From Pomphorhynchus laevis (taxonomy: Eukaryota > Acanthocephala > Palaeacanthocephala > Echinorhynchida > Pomphorhynchidae), in the NCBI GenBank assembly GCA_012934845.2, contig WNNJ02001520.1, positions 1 through 64,000 of the forward strand: a stretch of 64,000 bases of DNA, written 5' to 3'. The notes beneath the pieces are model-generated. The model was not told where the DNA came from. It saw nothing but the letters and a program-made list of their open reading frames with translations, and did not search any database. The position numbers were made by a program, and so were the translations under genes. Shown here one piece after another: positions 22,401-37,400 of this stretch (positions are counted from its first letter, which is position 1; the number at the start of each line of letters is the position of its first letter).

Positions 22401-25400
22401 GCTTCAGGTGATTACTCACTGCAGTTTCAATTCGCATGATATGTCTGTATTTGACACAGAAGAATTTTATATCCGAAATTTCACTTTAAAATATTTATGG
22501 TAGATGATACTCATGGTTTAAATTTATACTATATAGATCTGTCTTTAATGACCTTTCCAGAAGCTTTCAAGTTTTTTCGCTTCCTCTCATTTTATACGCT
22601 TTCCAATTTTACAACATATAATTTGTGTCGGGTTATCAACGATATGTCGACGTGCACCATCCCTTTTTATATTTCGTTTTACATCACTGGGTATGTTAGT
22701 TGCTCTTTTGCGATAGGATCTTCCTGTCTCACCTACTTATTGTCTTTGCAATCTTCACATGTTATTACATATATTGCATTAGTAGTCTACAATTGAATTT
22801 TCTTCTTATATAATACTTGGCTCCTGTTGCAGTATCGTCTAAAGCTTTAGAGCTTATCATATCTTCACAACACTTACAACGCTTATCTACTCATTTTGAT
22901 GACGAGATTGAATCTTGCAACGATGAAATGTATAAGCATGATATGGATGAAAATGAGATCAAAGAGATATATATTCTATTTAAAATAGTACAAACTCAGA
23001 ATATATTTACATTAAATGGCAAATTTTGGAAACAGGCGGATGGAATAGCCATGAGTACATCCGTTGCACCACATTTTGCCAACATTTTTTTGGTAGATTT
23101 GGAAACTTGTATTATATATGGAAGTAAGTTGAAACTGTTTTGAAAGGGTCGCTTCATTGATGACATCCTAATAATATGAACACACTGTCAAACATAACTA
23201 CAGCATTTTATATCTTATCTCAATTCAACTGGAAATATAACATTTATTCAGGGGAGGATATAAACATATAGTTTGCATTTCTTAACGTATGTTTATCCCG
23301 AATTAAAAATAGCTGGTAAGGCCAAATATATAGAAAGCCTGGACAAGTCGCAAATCATGTATATAAAAAAAGTGCACAAAGCCCCTTATTACGGTGTATC
23401 TTTCAAGATATTCCGTAATATCCTCGTCACTTAAGAAATATCCGTATGTAATAATATCACAAAGAAAGAACAACAATCAGCACAATGCGTAGATAAACAA
23501 TGTAAGTGTTTGAAGATATAATAGGTTCTAAAACTTTAGACAATATCGCAAAAGGAGACATATTATACAAGAGAACATTCAATGAAGACTAATAATGCAA
23601 TATATGTTATGACATGTGAAGATTGTAAAAAGCAATACGTAGGTGCGACAAGAAGACCATATCAAAAAATCAGCTAAAAACAAACGCAGTAATGTAAAAT
23701 TAAACAAAGGGATGGATTGTGCAAGTAAAAATATGGTTGATAATCCAATATATAAACTTGAAGAACTTTTGGATAGATCAATTAATGATTGATCTATATA
23801 GTATACATTTAAACCATATAAACCATGGTTATATATAATACGTAAAATTATGTGATCAACCGAAAAATATTTTTTTCGGTTAATCACATTATATATAATT
23901 GCCCACATTGTAGTAAAAAACAAAATAGCTTATTTGTATGATTAAATTCCAGCAGTATTAAATCAAGTTTATAAGCTTACATAACAGATTAATAATCTGT
24001 GTGTTAATAATAATCTTTCTGTATATTAATTAACAAAGTAATACAGAATATTAATCTGTACAGATTACTAATCTTTCTGTATATTACTTTTATTAACATA
24101 AATGTAATAGACAGAAATGTATATCTACACCACTGGAGTAGTCAGCCGAGTGAATATTACGTTGAATCGTGATACAGCCGTCCTGAGTACTAATCTGATC
24201 AGCACCAGTGTACCAAGTAAGCAGATAATAAGGGTCGAAACGTGAAATGTAGGTCTGGGTCAGCAGCTGATGAGACCCACCCAGACTGATTAGTAGCGTC
24301 CTGCTGTATCAAGAATAGGAACAATACCTGTGAGGATAATGTTATGCCACAATCAGAAGAATAACATATTATACTTGAAAAGTTAAAAATGTTTTTGGGT
24401 TTTTTAAATAAATTTAAATGCAGATCAATTTCACTTATTAAATCAGGATTAAACTTTAAATCATGAATTATTGCGTTTTATTACTTGCAAGTGGCGAGTT
24501 TTGGAAATTAATTTTTCACTGTTAATTCGGAGAATGATATATTCTCCGAATTAATTCATGATTTAAAGTTTAATCCTGATTTAATAAGTGAATTTGATCT
24601 GCATTTAAATTTATTTAAAAAACCCAAAAACATTTTTAATTTTTCAAGTATAATATGTTATTCTTCTGATTGTGGCACAATATTATCCTCACAGGTATTG
24701 TTCCTATACTTGATACAGCAGGTCGCTACTAATCAGCCCGTGTTGGTCTAATCAGCTGTTGACCCGGACATAGATTTCACGTTTCGACCCTTAAATGCCG
24801 CAATAACTTGTTGTGCTTTATTCAATTCGTTCCCTTTTTATTTTTCAATAATCGTACTTTTATCTAATCGTATATTTTCTTTGTTTCTTATGTTTTTATT
24901 GTTTAATATTCTGAAGCTTTTGTTTGATGAGTACATTTTGTATATTTTTAAACTAAAATTGTATGACTTAAATTTTATATTTACAATTGCATAACTTAAA
25001 TTTTATATTTACAATTTTACGAAACTAACAAAATATTGTGATAATTTCTCAATTTCGTTCATTTCGTTCAACTGCAACATTTACTCGCAAGTATATATCA
25101 AATAAAATATTCAAAAAAATTGCAAAATCTGATTGGTACAATGTTTTGAAAGCATGTAACAAAGATACTCTCTAAGGGAAACAAGATTAAATATCCTTAA
25201 AACGTATTTAGTTGTCGGCATTATGTACGACTGACTATTTTATTCATGTATACATTATTCGCATATGTGTAAACAAAATTAACTATGGCTTTGGCGAAAT
25301 TTACCACACTGTACACTTAATGAGATTTGACTATATAGTAAAGGTCGAGAAGATATTTTTATATAAGTGTACCTTAAACTATCTCTATAATAACGAATAA

Positions 25401-28400
25401 TAATTACAAATTAAATTTTAATAAAATTAAATTAAATTTCCTTTTTGATCATTAAATTAATGATCAAAAAGGAAGAAGTTTTTAAAATATTTTAGAGAAA
25501 TTTAAATAATAATAAATAGTAATTGACATTATTATTCGTTAATAAATATTAATAAATATTACTAATTATTATTAATATATTAATAATTTATTAATAACTA
25601 TTTTTAATAATAATTAAATAGTTGATTAAAAAACTGATAAAAATAAAAAGACATGTTACCGTTACTGTTACTAAACACGCTATACACTGAATTGCGAAAG
25701 GGTTTCTCATCGGAGTCCAAACGCTAAGTACTTGATATTCATCATGATTTGAAGGCTGAAATAATTTATATAGAAGTCCTTGATCTAAATTAAAATACAA
25801 ATTAATTAAACTAAATTTATTATAAGTTTGATCTACCTGTAGCTAGATAAATAAGAGGCAAATCGTCAATAACACTTTTGTCGTTGATGTTTCTCATTGA
25901 TTTTACAAAAATGGCAGTGCTGACTAAAGCGTTGAGTTTAAATATGATAGAGGACTTTTCCTTTACATTCAGAATTTCAGGTCTAACATATTTTGAAGAA
26001 AGAGCACTTTGCTTAAGCGCTTCGGCATCACTTTCTGATAGATGAATAGGTTGATGATAGTCTTTACTAGAGCACTATAAATAAAACAAAAAATTAGCAT
26101 TATGATTAATTATTGTTTTTCTACAAAACGTTTTCGAAATTCGCGAAATTTCATTAAGGTTTTTTAATAAGTAAATTATGCAGGCTTTGGACTGTTATAC
26201 TTATAATTTAAAATTTATAATAAGGCTAAGAAAACAGTTTCGGCTAGATCTCAGGATAGAGATCAAGTTGCAATGTATTTGTTATCATCGTACATAAGCA
26301 AAAATTACATCGCATTCACATTATCGAGAGTTAATAAGTACTATTTTAAGCATATTTTCAAGATCTTGTTGCTATTTATAAATCTATATCCACAATAAAT
26401 GGATGCAAAAGCAAATGAAAAAATTTCCCAGAAAAATCTTTTTGATCGATTTGTTTGCAGAAATAAATCAAAACTAAAAACACAAATATATAATAGAAAA
26501 CAAAAGTGAACGGTTTAAACGAAAACAAAACTAGGCAGTTAAACTGGTGAAACATTTAAATTAAAGAGAATAAAATCATTGATTTAACAGCAGCAGTTAC
26601 AAGTGATCTGATTTATAATGTTCCTAATAAGCGAATTTCAAATTTTGATTTTTCAACCAGTATTCTTTCCTGGGTCAAACGATTATTAATCAATAATAAA
26701 ATTGTAGAATTTTTAAGGTTCCAATGTGATAAAAAGCTTAATATAAAGTATTAAATACCTGCATTGTTGATGACAGTGCTACTGTGGTAAAAAAAACAAA
26801 ATTTTATTTTAATTTAAACAATGAAATAAAAATTTTATTTTAATTCCACAGTTATGTTTAGGTATTTTTAATTAAACTAAAATTTTATTTTTTAATTTCA
26901 CGTGACGAATTATTCTAAAAGAAATAACAAATGTAGCAAAATACCATAACTTATTTTGTTATTTAATTCATTCTTTAAACAAAGCAATTCAAAAATGGCA
27001 ATTAATTCACCTTTTTATCTGGGTGTAAAGTTTCTCGGATTGCATCTAAGGTGTACGAACAAATAACGCTGATCGTTTCTACTCCACTAAAAACAAAAGA
27101 TTTAATTGAATTGCAAAGTTAGATTATGCACTTACAACTTAACACTGAATATAGCATCAAAACGATCAGGATTGATTTGTAAGACGGAATCTAAATAACG
27201 TTATGTTCCAACAAAAAATCACGATACGTACACAAATAATTGAACACTCTAACGTTATTGAAACTTTACTGTAATGGGAAAATTTGAAATAAATATCTTC
27301 ATTTTTACTTCATTTAAGCGTCTATAGGCAAATATTGACTAATAAATTATCGTTAAATAATTAAATATTTTGATTTAGCGACATAAAATGCTTTTTAATC
27401 AAGGTCAGATGGCAAACGCCCAGACGGCAAACGCCCAGACGTTGGAACCCTCGTAGCTTGGAAAAGAGGGTTGTATCTAGCATGGGATTTTACGTGCCCA
27501 ATCACTTATGCGCAAAGTATCGAACACTTGCCGTTATATGGGGCTGGATTGATCGCAAAGGATGACGAAACCCGTAAATATAGAAAATACGTCGATTAAG
27601 ACCTTCGCCAACATCCGTTCACCCCAATAGCAATAGAGATTTTAGGGGCCGTGGATCCTGATTCTCTTGATTTTCTGCGAGAACTCGAGAGCCGTCTTGC
27701 GAGGGTTTCCGGTTATGCACGTGCACTGTCTTTCTTGATGCAGATGATAAGCGCCGCGATTCAGCGAGGCAACGCTGCTTGCATAAGAGAGTGCATGGGA
27801 GATCCCGGCTTATAAGCATTAGGCAATTACGACTCGTCTTAAATGTGCTTGCTTGAAATAGAGAGCTTAATTTCACTCCAATTGTCTTGTCTAGCTCAAG
27901 TGGCATCAGTCAAGTTGTAAACAAATGTATTCAGATTTTCGAGCATTAACTAATTTTTAAAGCGATTAAACACCAATTCTCTACAAGATAAAAAAAATAC
28001 ACCAAACTTTGCTCTCTCTATTCAATAGCGTTGTTTGTCCACATGTATTAGCTTTTAGCCTTCAGCCTAAACTCGTTTTTCAGACGGGTGGCAATAATAT
28101 ATATTTGAACGTATTCTTACATTAAATTAGCAAACATTTACCGTAGAGCGTTTAACGCATTTACCGACACCGCTAAATTAAATATTTTCATTATAGTAAC
28201 AAAGATTTTTTTATAAAATTATAATTAATGTAATAATATTTTTATAAAAATTAAATTTACTAAATTAGATAACTAATTACAATAGTACTAATTTGAGAAG
28301 TACTATTGTAATTCAATTATAATTTTTGAAAAATAAATCTTTACAAATAATATTTTTGATAATATTATTATATTTAATAATTCCGAGGCGAGTTTATTAA

Positions 28401-31400
28401 GGCACTTACCTTTGTAGCTATGGATAAATATTAAAAAGCACATTAAAAATATATACAAACAAGAGCAAAGTGAACATAAAATTTCAAAAGACCGCAGTTA
28501 ATAGACAATTGTAGTTTTTCTTTTGTCATCATCAAATATTTTAGCATAACTATTAAAATACCGAATTTGAGGCGCAGATTATAAAACATTAAAGTGAACG
28601 AGTCGTATGTTCACAAAGTCTCAATTTTTGCCAATGACCACAACTTAAGGATCACACAGTTGAAAATATGGTAAGTCGCTTCGCGTCCCTACAGACAGAA
28701 CCTACACATACATAGACAATCTCTCTCATGAAATAGAATAGACACAGCACACATAGCTGATTATGATATCCATGACTTGAAGCTCTTCAAATAAAAGGAC
28801 GTTTGGACGCTCTCGGGCATTGACAAACAACTTGGGTCATCACTGGTATAAGCAAAAACTCTTGGGTTCATACGTTATTTCTTTCTCAAGAAATTAGACT
28901 AAATATATCGGTAAATCCAGAACTTCATGGATTTGAAAATATAAAGGAGGCATTCGTGATATGAAAGTCACTACTGAAGATGAGCATTTAGTTGAAATCC
29001 CAAAGATTCTCTAAACGAAGCGCCAACACATTCGATCGAAAAATTCTCTGAACATTCTACGAAGAACCCTTATTGATGTATACATTTTATACTTCCCATT
29101 TGTACATTTAATTTCAGGATTCACATATTCGCCTTTATTATCACACTGAGTATATAATAGTCAACTCAAGAACGTTGTACAACGGATATCGATTCAGTCG
29201 GTTCAGTCCGTAATCATAAGGGTGATTATAGCATTTAGTGTATGATGAACAATCAGTACACCATGGTCTGCGTTTCACACACTTAATAGCTTTACAAATT
29301 GCATTTAAGTCATTACATAGACAGAAATGCATTAAATTGTCAAGTTAATTGTTATTAAAGGTTGTCAGTTGTATTTATGCAAATCAGAGTTGTCTGTCGA
29401 AATACGTATTTTCCAATATAAATGATTCAAAATACTTGTGAGCAGAGAGCAACACGCGTCAATTGTAGTCGTTTCTATTGTCGTCAATTGTAGCAGTTCG
29501 TATTTATTTTATCTCAAAATTTGTTTTATAGTATTCTTTAAAAACAATTTCTACCATTGAACCATTATTTAGTAATTAAACTATTTTATTTTAATAGATG
29601 TTAGTAGTTTTTAATTATTTTTTATTATTATTAATATAATTATTATAGACAAGGATTTAAGATATTATAAAAAGCGCTAATTAAGAGCAGATTTGTCTAA
29701 TGTTGAATGAATCACATGAGCAAACTGAGTCTACGTGTTTTATGTTATAAATTAAAAAATAATACGAAATAAAAATTTAAATAGTTAATAATTAAATAGT
29801 TATCAAATATTATAAATAATAAATAATTTTCATATAAGATTTTATATAATTTATAAACTTAAAATTTGAAATTGAAATTAAAAAAAAATCAATTTTTATG
29901 AAATGACTAATAAATAAGACACGAAGTATTCGAATAAGGATAAGATGTCATTAGGTGGAACTGCTATGTTATCGGGTTATAATCCATATTTCTCGATCCA
30001 ACATAGCAGCGGAGCCGAATTCCATGCTAATGACGTATTTTCTCTTATGAAATTTGATTATCAAGTATCTTATTATAATACAAACTATATTATTTATTAT
30101 CCATTCATAAACATTTTCCGCTTAACAGTTTAAATTTATTTTTAATATTTATATTGTGTTGATTTTATATATTTAGATTTACCCAAAGTCAAAATGTATG
30201 TAAATATTGGTAAATCTGCTACTTCACAGGATTTCTTAATAAGCTCTGAACTAAAACGTACAAATAAACTATGTCTCAATAATGACATTGAACAATGTTT
30301 TAAATCTAGTTGCAAATGTAGCAAAGAAATATCGAATGCAAATGCATATGCTGCCAAATACACGCTAATGACACGTATTTCCTATGATGAATCGAATCAG
30401 CTAACTGAGTTTACGTATTTAATATAATAATTAAAATAATTTACTTTTTTTTAAACCAATATTAATACAATTAAAAATTACAATCATAAAGTTACCCGCA
30501 AATGGGCCCTAATATAAACATTAAATTTAAGACTTCATTAAAATCTCAGCTATCCGTAGCGGATCCACGACTAATTTTCTCCGAATGGATTTGCTGTCCG
30601 TGCTCGAACCGGTGAAATGCAGAGCGGGGGCTGCGAAGACACATAGAAGTTGATCGCGCAAGGGAGAAACTTATCCTTCGTCGGATAAGTGCGATACACG
30701 TCGCATAGTCTATTTCGCGCTTATTGGCCAACATCCTGGCTAATGCCTTTTAATTATTATAATAATTAAAATAATAACAATAATAATGCTAAATCAAAAT
30801 TTAATAATTAAATAATAAATAATTATAAATAATTAATAATGATTATATAAGATTTGATATAATTTATATAAAGTTAAAATTTAAAACTGAAATTAAAAAT
30901 AAAAGACGATGTATCAGAATAAGGATAAGAGGTCATCAGGAAGAACTACGATTTATGTGCTAACAGAACTACCAATTAATACATGGTATAAGTAAATTTG
31001 TTTATAAGAAAATACACAAGTACCTTGTATGCCAAGTATGATAAAACTTAAAGCATAATGACAATATATCATATAACCTTAGATAAGGACATACTCAGTT
31101 TTACGAGAAAATGCAGAAATAAGATTGAATACACGGTTAAACTGTCACATTATGTAACAATAATTGTGAAATATTAAGCAATTGTCAAGCATGTAAGGCC
31201 CCAATCAGACAAGTGTCTATTAAGGTACGATGCGGTTGGATTAAGGCATTACGTTTTAATTACCTTTAGGACTCTATAATGGTCCAAAAACAGAAATAAT
31301 ATAGTAAAACACGAGAGATAAATGTATTGAACATCAGAGAATATCTAGCAAGCAAATATGATAGTCGAAGATGATATGAAAATTTTCAATTTAATTTTAT

Positions 31401-34400
31401 CGATTGACCAGTATATGTTAGCTGCAGGGTTGTAAAAATGAGTGTTATAGTTCATACAAAGTTCATATATTTTTATATGAATATAGAAAGTTCATCTATT
31501 AAACAAGATTACTTCAATACAATAATGAATCCTCATAGAACAATTTTACTTAGATACAATAATAAATCCTAATATATTGAAGCTCAATGCTTTAATACTA
31601 AAAAAGTAAAGCTCTATGCTTTAATCCTAATAAATTGAAGAATGTCATTGACAATTACAATCCCTGTGTATATTACGAACGATTATTATCGACACAGCAT
31701 CCAGTATTTTCCAATGTTTATTAGACCATTAATTGACGGATCAGACAATATTTCTGGGTGACATCGCATTTCTCATTGATAATCTCATCGACAATTATGG
31801 AAAATAAAATGAAATATAAAGGCGACCTCTTACAACTAGGGGTCCTATTATAATATATGATAATTGTGCATTATTTGCAGATGCAACGCAGTTCATTGGG
31901 TATGTTATAGCAACAATGCCTAATACATTTAAGGAAAAACCAACTAATCATGAACTTGCTTTCACGTGCTTACACGATTAAACTGAACTATTGTTTGATT
32001 TATTGTGCGCTCAAATAAAGTTTCATCTGACTAAACAGAAAAAAAACAGAATATATAAATACTAGTATTTAATACTTGCAGAATATATTTTGCAAGTATT
32101 ATTTTGTTGTCAAAATAGTGTTATTTAGATTACCCGTCCCTTACCAAGATGATTAAACGATAATGAATCGCTGATGTTGTTGTATCCGCAATATAACCTA
32201 GCTTTTTTAAAAGTAGTCCACTCGTTGATCATTGTAGCATTACCGCCAACATCTCTCTAAACATCTTCATATATTTACATTTGTATGTAACAGCTTAAAA
32301 ACATAAGTTTGTTTTATAACAGCTTAAATTAAATTTCGTAAGTTAATATAAAATGTGAATTATACCAAATTAAAATCTACTTTTGGTTTGATGATCGATT
32401 TTTATTAAAACAAGCACATTATATTTTAAGCAAAACGCATATATGTATTAGTGCTATATAAAACGATGAAGCAAGAAGTAATGAAAAAAGAACAGGTGGT
32501 TCGGTATTTAAACAAATTCAGATCGTCATAAAGCAGGCAATTAGTTCAATTACATAAGTATGAGTGCATCAAAACACAAAATAATCGTAAACACAAGATT
32601 TAGTTTTTATTTTAAAAAATTCAACACTTGTTTTAACAATCAATGGTTAGTTAGATTAAAAAAGAATAAAGTCCAAAATGCATGTAAAAATTAAACAAAT
32701 ATTATGCAACTTATTAGATTATAAATTTATATCAAATCAAAAACTGCTTTATCAATTGATCAGAAAATATGACGTTTCCCTGACATTGGAAATAACAACA
32801 AAATTAAATTCAAAGTTCTTTATTTTTTAATAAATAATAATGCGAAATATATTATGAAATAAAATAATTGAAAGTTTCGAATGAAAAAACTTAAAACTGT
32901 TGATTGTACCTTGCAAACTTGCATAACAATAGGGATGTTCATGTCTACAATAAGACTCGACGTAGTCATAAGTCTTTCATTGGCAAAAAATAATATCGCA
33001 TCACCAATATCGAAAGAATCAACAAATACAGGTGCTATATAAACAAAATTTAATCAATTTAAATTGAACAAAATGAACATAATGAATGATGGATATTAAC
33101 CAAAATTAATATTGAACAAAAAATATTGAACATAATGAAAAACTGAACAGATGAGCTATACAATGAAAGTAATTATGTGTAAATAAAAACTTCACAAAAA
33201 TGTCGTTAATTCATTAATCTTTAAATACTGTAATTCGAATAAATTAGCTTTTCTGAAATGACTGTAATTCATAAAAAAATCAATTTAAAAAACATTGTAT
33301 TGACGTTAACCTAAATGTTACATATTAGTCTGAGTGCTGAATCGCATGGACAAAGCACGCACAAAACTACTCTAGATGTTTCAATCAACAATAAAGAAAC
33401 AGTTCATTATTGATTAGAAAGCTTGTGCTTTTTCCAATGTAAAGTAGATAATTTTAAGGCATCGTCAAGTAAGATGAGTCTAGAACATTTCACAAAATCG
33501 AAGTATCCATGGCATCTTCTATAAGTGATTTAGCGACTTCAACTGCTCTTTCGTAAAGTAAGTGAAGCGACTGTATCCAAACTCATCGTAAACTAAAGAA
33601 TTTTAAATCTTTATTTAAGACTGACAATAGCTATGCCGTCAAGAAAACTCATTCGTGTCAATTGTGCTCAATATCTTATTTTAAAAATCATTACACAAAG
33701 TTCATGTCATAAAAAGTTTATTAACCAAAGTTATTGTTGTAAGTAAGACATTAGTCGCTAAGTTGACACTTTTATTTTGCGCATCAGCTCATTATTTGCA
33801 ATGACGGATGTATGTAATGAATGGGTAATTGTGTTTGCTAAGCTAATCCGTCTATCACTAAATATTCGGTTGCTACAATCACTAGTGAATAGAATCCAAA
33901 AATACTAGATCGTATCCGACACACCATACTATACTATATTCTTAACTCTGATCGACTGTTTTGCTTTGGCCTTCAGACGTGCATATCGAAATAAAGTTGA
34001 ACTTGTCTATTCGTATTCTAGCTGATCGATAATCGATCGAAAATATATCTAGCATCAATTATAGGTCTCTAGCATATAAACTGAACAGAACAACACCATC
34101 TACGAAAAAACGTGTTTAATCATGTGCACTATGAAAGTATATGAGACAATGAAAATGTTTAAAAAAGTCCTACGCTACTAAAAATCGATTAAACTTGTTT
34201 TTTTAGAAAAATATTATTCATACTTAGATTATGATAGAAAGTACCAGATACATGAAGGTAGTATAGTGCATAAAATGTTTTAAGTACACTACACTATGAG
34301 TACTTTTTAAGTACTTAAAGTACTGTTTTTAAGTACCTTTTATGTACTTAAAGTACAGTTTAAGTACTTTTTAAATACCAACAAAGTACATTTTAAGTAC

Positions 34401-37400
34401 AATCATTGACTAACAAAGCACTTTAAAGATTTTTCTATAGACACATTGTCGATCAGCACTTGTTTAATGTCGTTATACTCTCCTTCTGACTCAATACCCG
34501 CTCACTTGCTCAAAAATATCTGCTCATCTATCTCACATTTCCTAGCCTCATTGTTCAACTTGTCTATTAGCAGCCGCACATTTTTTCCAACTGGATGCAC
34601 CATTGTTCGCCATCTCCTAGAAACGCAATATCTCGGCCTCTCACTACCATCTTCGTACCGTCCTATTTAACTTATCCCAACCCTCTCGAAACTCCTTGAG
34701 CGTCTCGTTCTCAAGCAAATTAATACATATCTGTTTTCCTCTAACTTGCTTCTTCCCTTCCAAGCCGCTTTTCGCTCTAATAACTCTACTGAAATTGCCT
34801 GTCTTAAAGTTTATAACAACTTACTCATCTCGCGTGATCAAAAATTATTTAGTGTCATAGTTTCTTTTGATCTATCGTCTGCTTTTGACATCGTCAATCA
34901 CTAGATGCTTCTCCATCGCCTTCGTCATGATTATGGCTCCTCTTTACCCACTGTATCATGGTTTTCTTCATATCTATCAAACCGTACATTTCGTGTCTAT
35001 TCTAACTCTTCTCTCTCCCATCCTTCGTTCATCGCGTCCGGTGTTCCACAAGGCTCAGTATTAGACCTTATGCTTTTCTCTCTTCTTCTCAGTGATGTCT
35101 TCTATTTCTCATACATTTAATTTTCGTGTTATGCAATATGCTGATGACATTCTAATCTATGATCATGCACCTGCTTATCGTATTCATGATCTTAGTGTTT
35201 CTGTTTCCAACTGTCTTGTTTCAATTTTCAATCATCTTTTTCCTCTTCGTCTTACTCTGAAACCTAATAAATCAAAAATAATGTGGATCCTTCTTCGACG
35301 TTTCGGCTTAGAACCTCCTTCCGTATCATTAAATTCTACAATTCTTTCTATCGTTGATAATCTCGTTTTCCTAGGCTTCCATTTCGACAACCGACTTTCA
35401 CTTAAACCTTTCGTTAGAGATAAAGTATGATCATCTACATTGATTGTCCGCAACCTCTGTCTAATTCGTAGATTGATCGATTTCTCCTCTTGTATTACTC
35501 TCATATCATCTCTCCTTTTCTTAAGGAGCGAAGAGAGAAGTCTATTTTTCAACTTACCAAGATCCACTCTTCTTCAACCACAACGCATCGTCAACGCATT
35601 CTCTTCCGATTTCGTTGTTTTGATCATACATCCCACAATCTCGCTGATCACGATTTGCCTAACATTTATTGTCGTGTTCAAATTCATCTTCTTCTCATTT
35701 CTTTCCGCCTTGTAACTTTTAATACCCATTCATTTCTCAACCTTCCTTTTCTCGACAATTCTCATCATGTTTACTATTCCTTGCATTCCAGCAATTCCCT
35801 TCTTTTAAATGTCCCAGACTACTCTACCTCTTTTAGCTTCCACTACTTCCTTGTGGCTGTTCCTCTCTCGTGGAATCATATGCCCATTTATATAAACCAA
35901 ACAATCCCACTGCCTTAAAATACTCCCTACCTGTAAAAGTGGAACTAAAACGTTCAACTTTTACAAAAGTTCCGAATGTTCACGACATTAACTAATAACT
36001 TACAACTAATATGGTGTCATTAAGAATGAACGGTCATTCGTCCATTCTTTATTTGATATTTAATTTTACCTTCTTACTTAAATACCAAAATGAGCATTTG
36101 AATTAATTTTTATGTAAACAATAAGTTATTTTCTTTCTATTTAGTTTCTACCATAAAACATGAAGATCATGTTGTCTGTAATCAACCAAAAATCAAATAA
36201 AGTTATACAGCAGTTATCTTGACTTGTTTTTAAGGTAATGTTTTAAGAAGGGTTGTTTCTGTGGACCGTCAGTCCCTTAAATTATAAAATACGAATTCGA
36301 TAAAATTCCGAATTTGAAGCTACTTTCCAATATATCATTATCTGACTTTGTGTAAACATGCAGTTTAAGCTGTTGGATAATCTACTGATTATTGTTAACA
36401 CAATGATCAAACAAAGCTAGGATGATAACCACAGCTATTGAACAACAAAGTAACAAAATTTAAATATTTGATAAATTTTCTTTATAAAATTAATTGCCTG
36501 CAAAGAAACAGCACTTACAAAATAACCAATTCGTTTGAAATTTTGGAGTGGCCATAAAGTATGAACGCTCTGAGTCAATAGAGGAGCGATGCACAGTCGA
36601 TTCAGTATTGGCTGCATCGATAACACTCCCCACATATAACATCGGTAGATTATCAGGATTATGCTCCTCTGAAATAAAAATAGATACATAGAGCACAAGT
36701 AAATGACTTATAAATATATATTATGTAAAAAATAGACGGTGTTCACAAATAATAAAATAAGCTCTTCATTCAAAGCGCAAAACGTATGATTAGAATTCCG
36801 TATTCAGGCATATAAATAATTAAATCGCAGAATGTGATTAGATAAAATAAATGTGATTAAATAAATGTGATTAAAATAAAATAAATGTGATTATATATAA
36901 TTTAATCGCAGAATGTGTTGCCATTGTAGATGGCAACATCTACAACTATATATTGGATGCAGATTGATATTAGTTTAAAGAAATATTACTGCTTAAAAAA
37001 TTGTCTTTGTGATAATATAATACTTACAATTGAAAAAGGCTTCGGCCGAAAACGTAAAATAATTTTTTATAATAATATTCCTGGTATTTCTTCAAACTTA
37101 TATATAAGAATATTGTGTCATTGTTATCGACAGAAACGACTGTTGCTTATAATATTGACTATGTGATGGAACTGTTAATTTACTCAGCAGATTAAACTAG
37201 CATTATGCGTAAAAACGACTAATTTACTAATTATATAATATAAATTTGAATAAAATAATTAAAATATTAATAGTTTAATGTATATTAATTAAAATAATAT
37301 AGTAATAGAATCCGACGACTGATAATTCAACAGTTCTTCGTGATGTCCATTAATCTTCGAAAAAATCTTAGATTATAATTTATAATTGTAAATTATAAAA

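Larger units (their letters stand above)
24180..24800. repeat. long inverted repeat carrying ribozyme family C
   Basis: About 250-bp arms (24,230-24,480 and 24,540-24,790) around a 60-bp centre. The central parts of the arms are nearly identical (AATCAGGATTAAACTTTAAA and complement); the outer parts, which hold the ribozyme motifs, have diverged. Confidence 0.85.

Noticed and set aside
27619-27906. Minus-strand ORF of 95 residues
   Set aside because: It is a shadow of the plus-strand nuclease-like domain, which has recognisable motifs.
28415-28422. 8-nt microexon between AG and GT
   Set aside because: Phase does not match the neighbouring semaphorin exons, and the set is complete without it.
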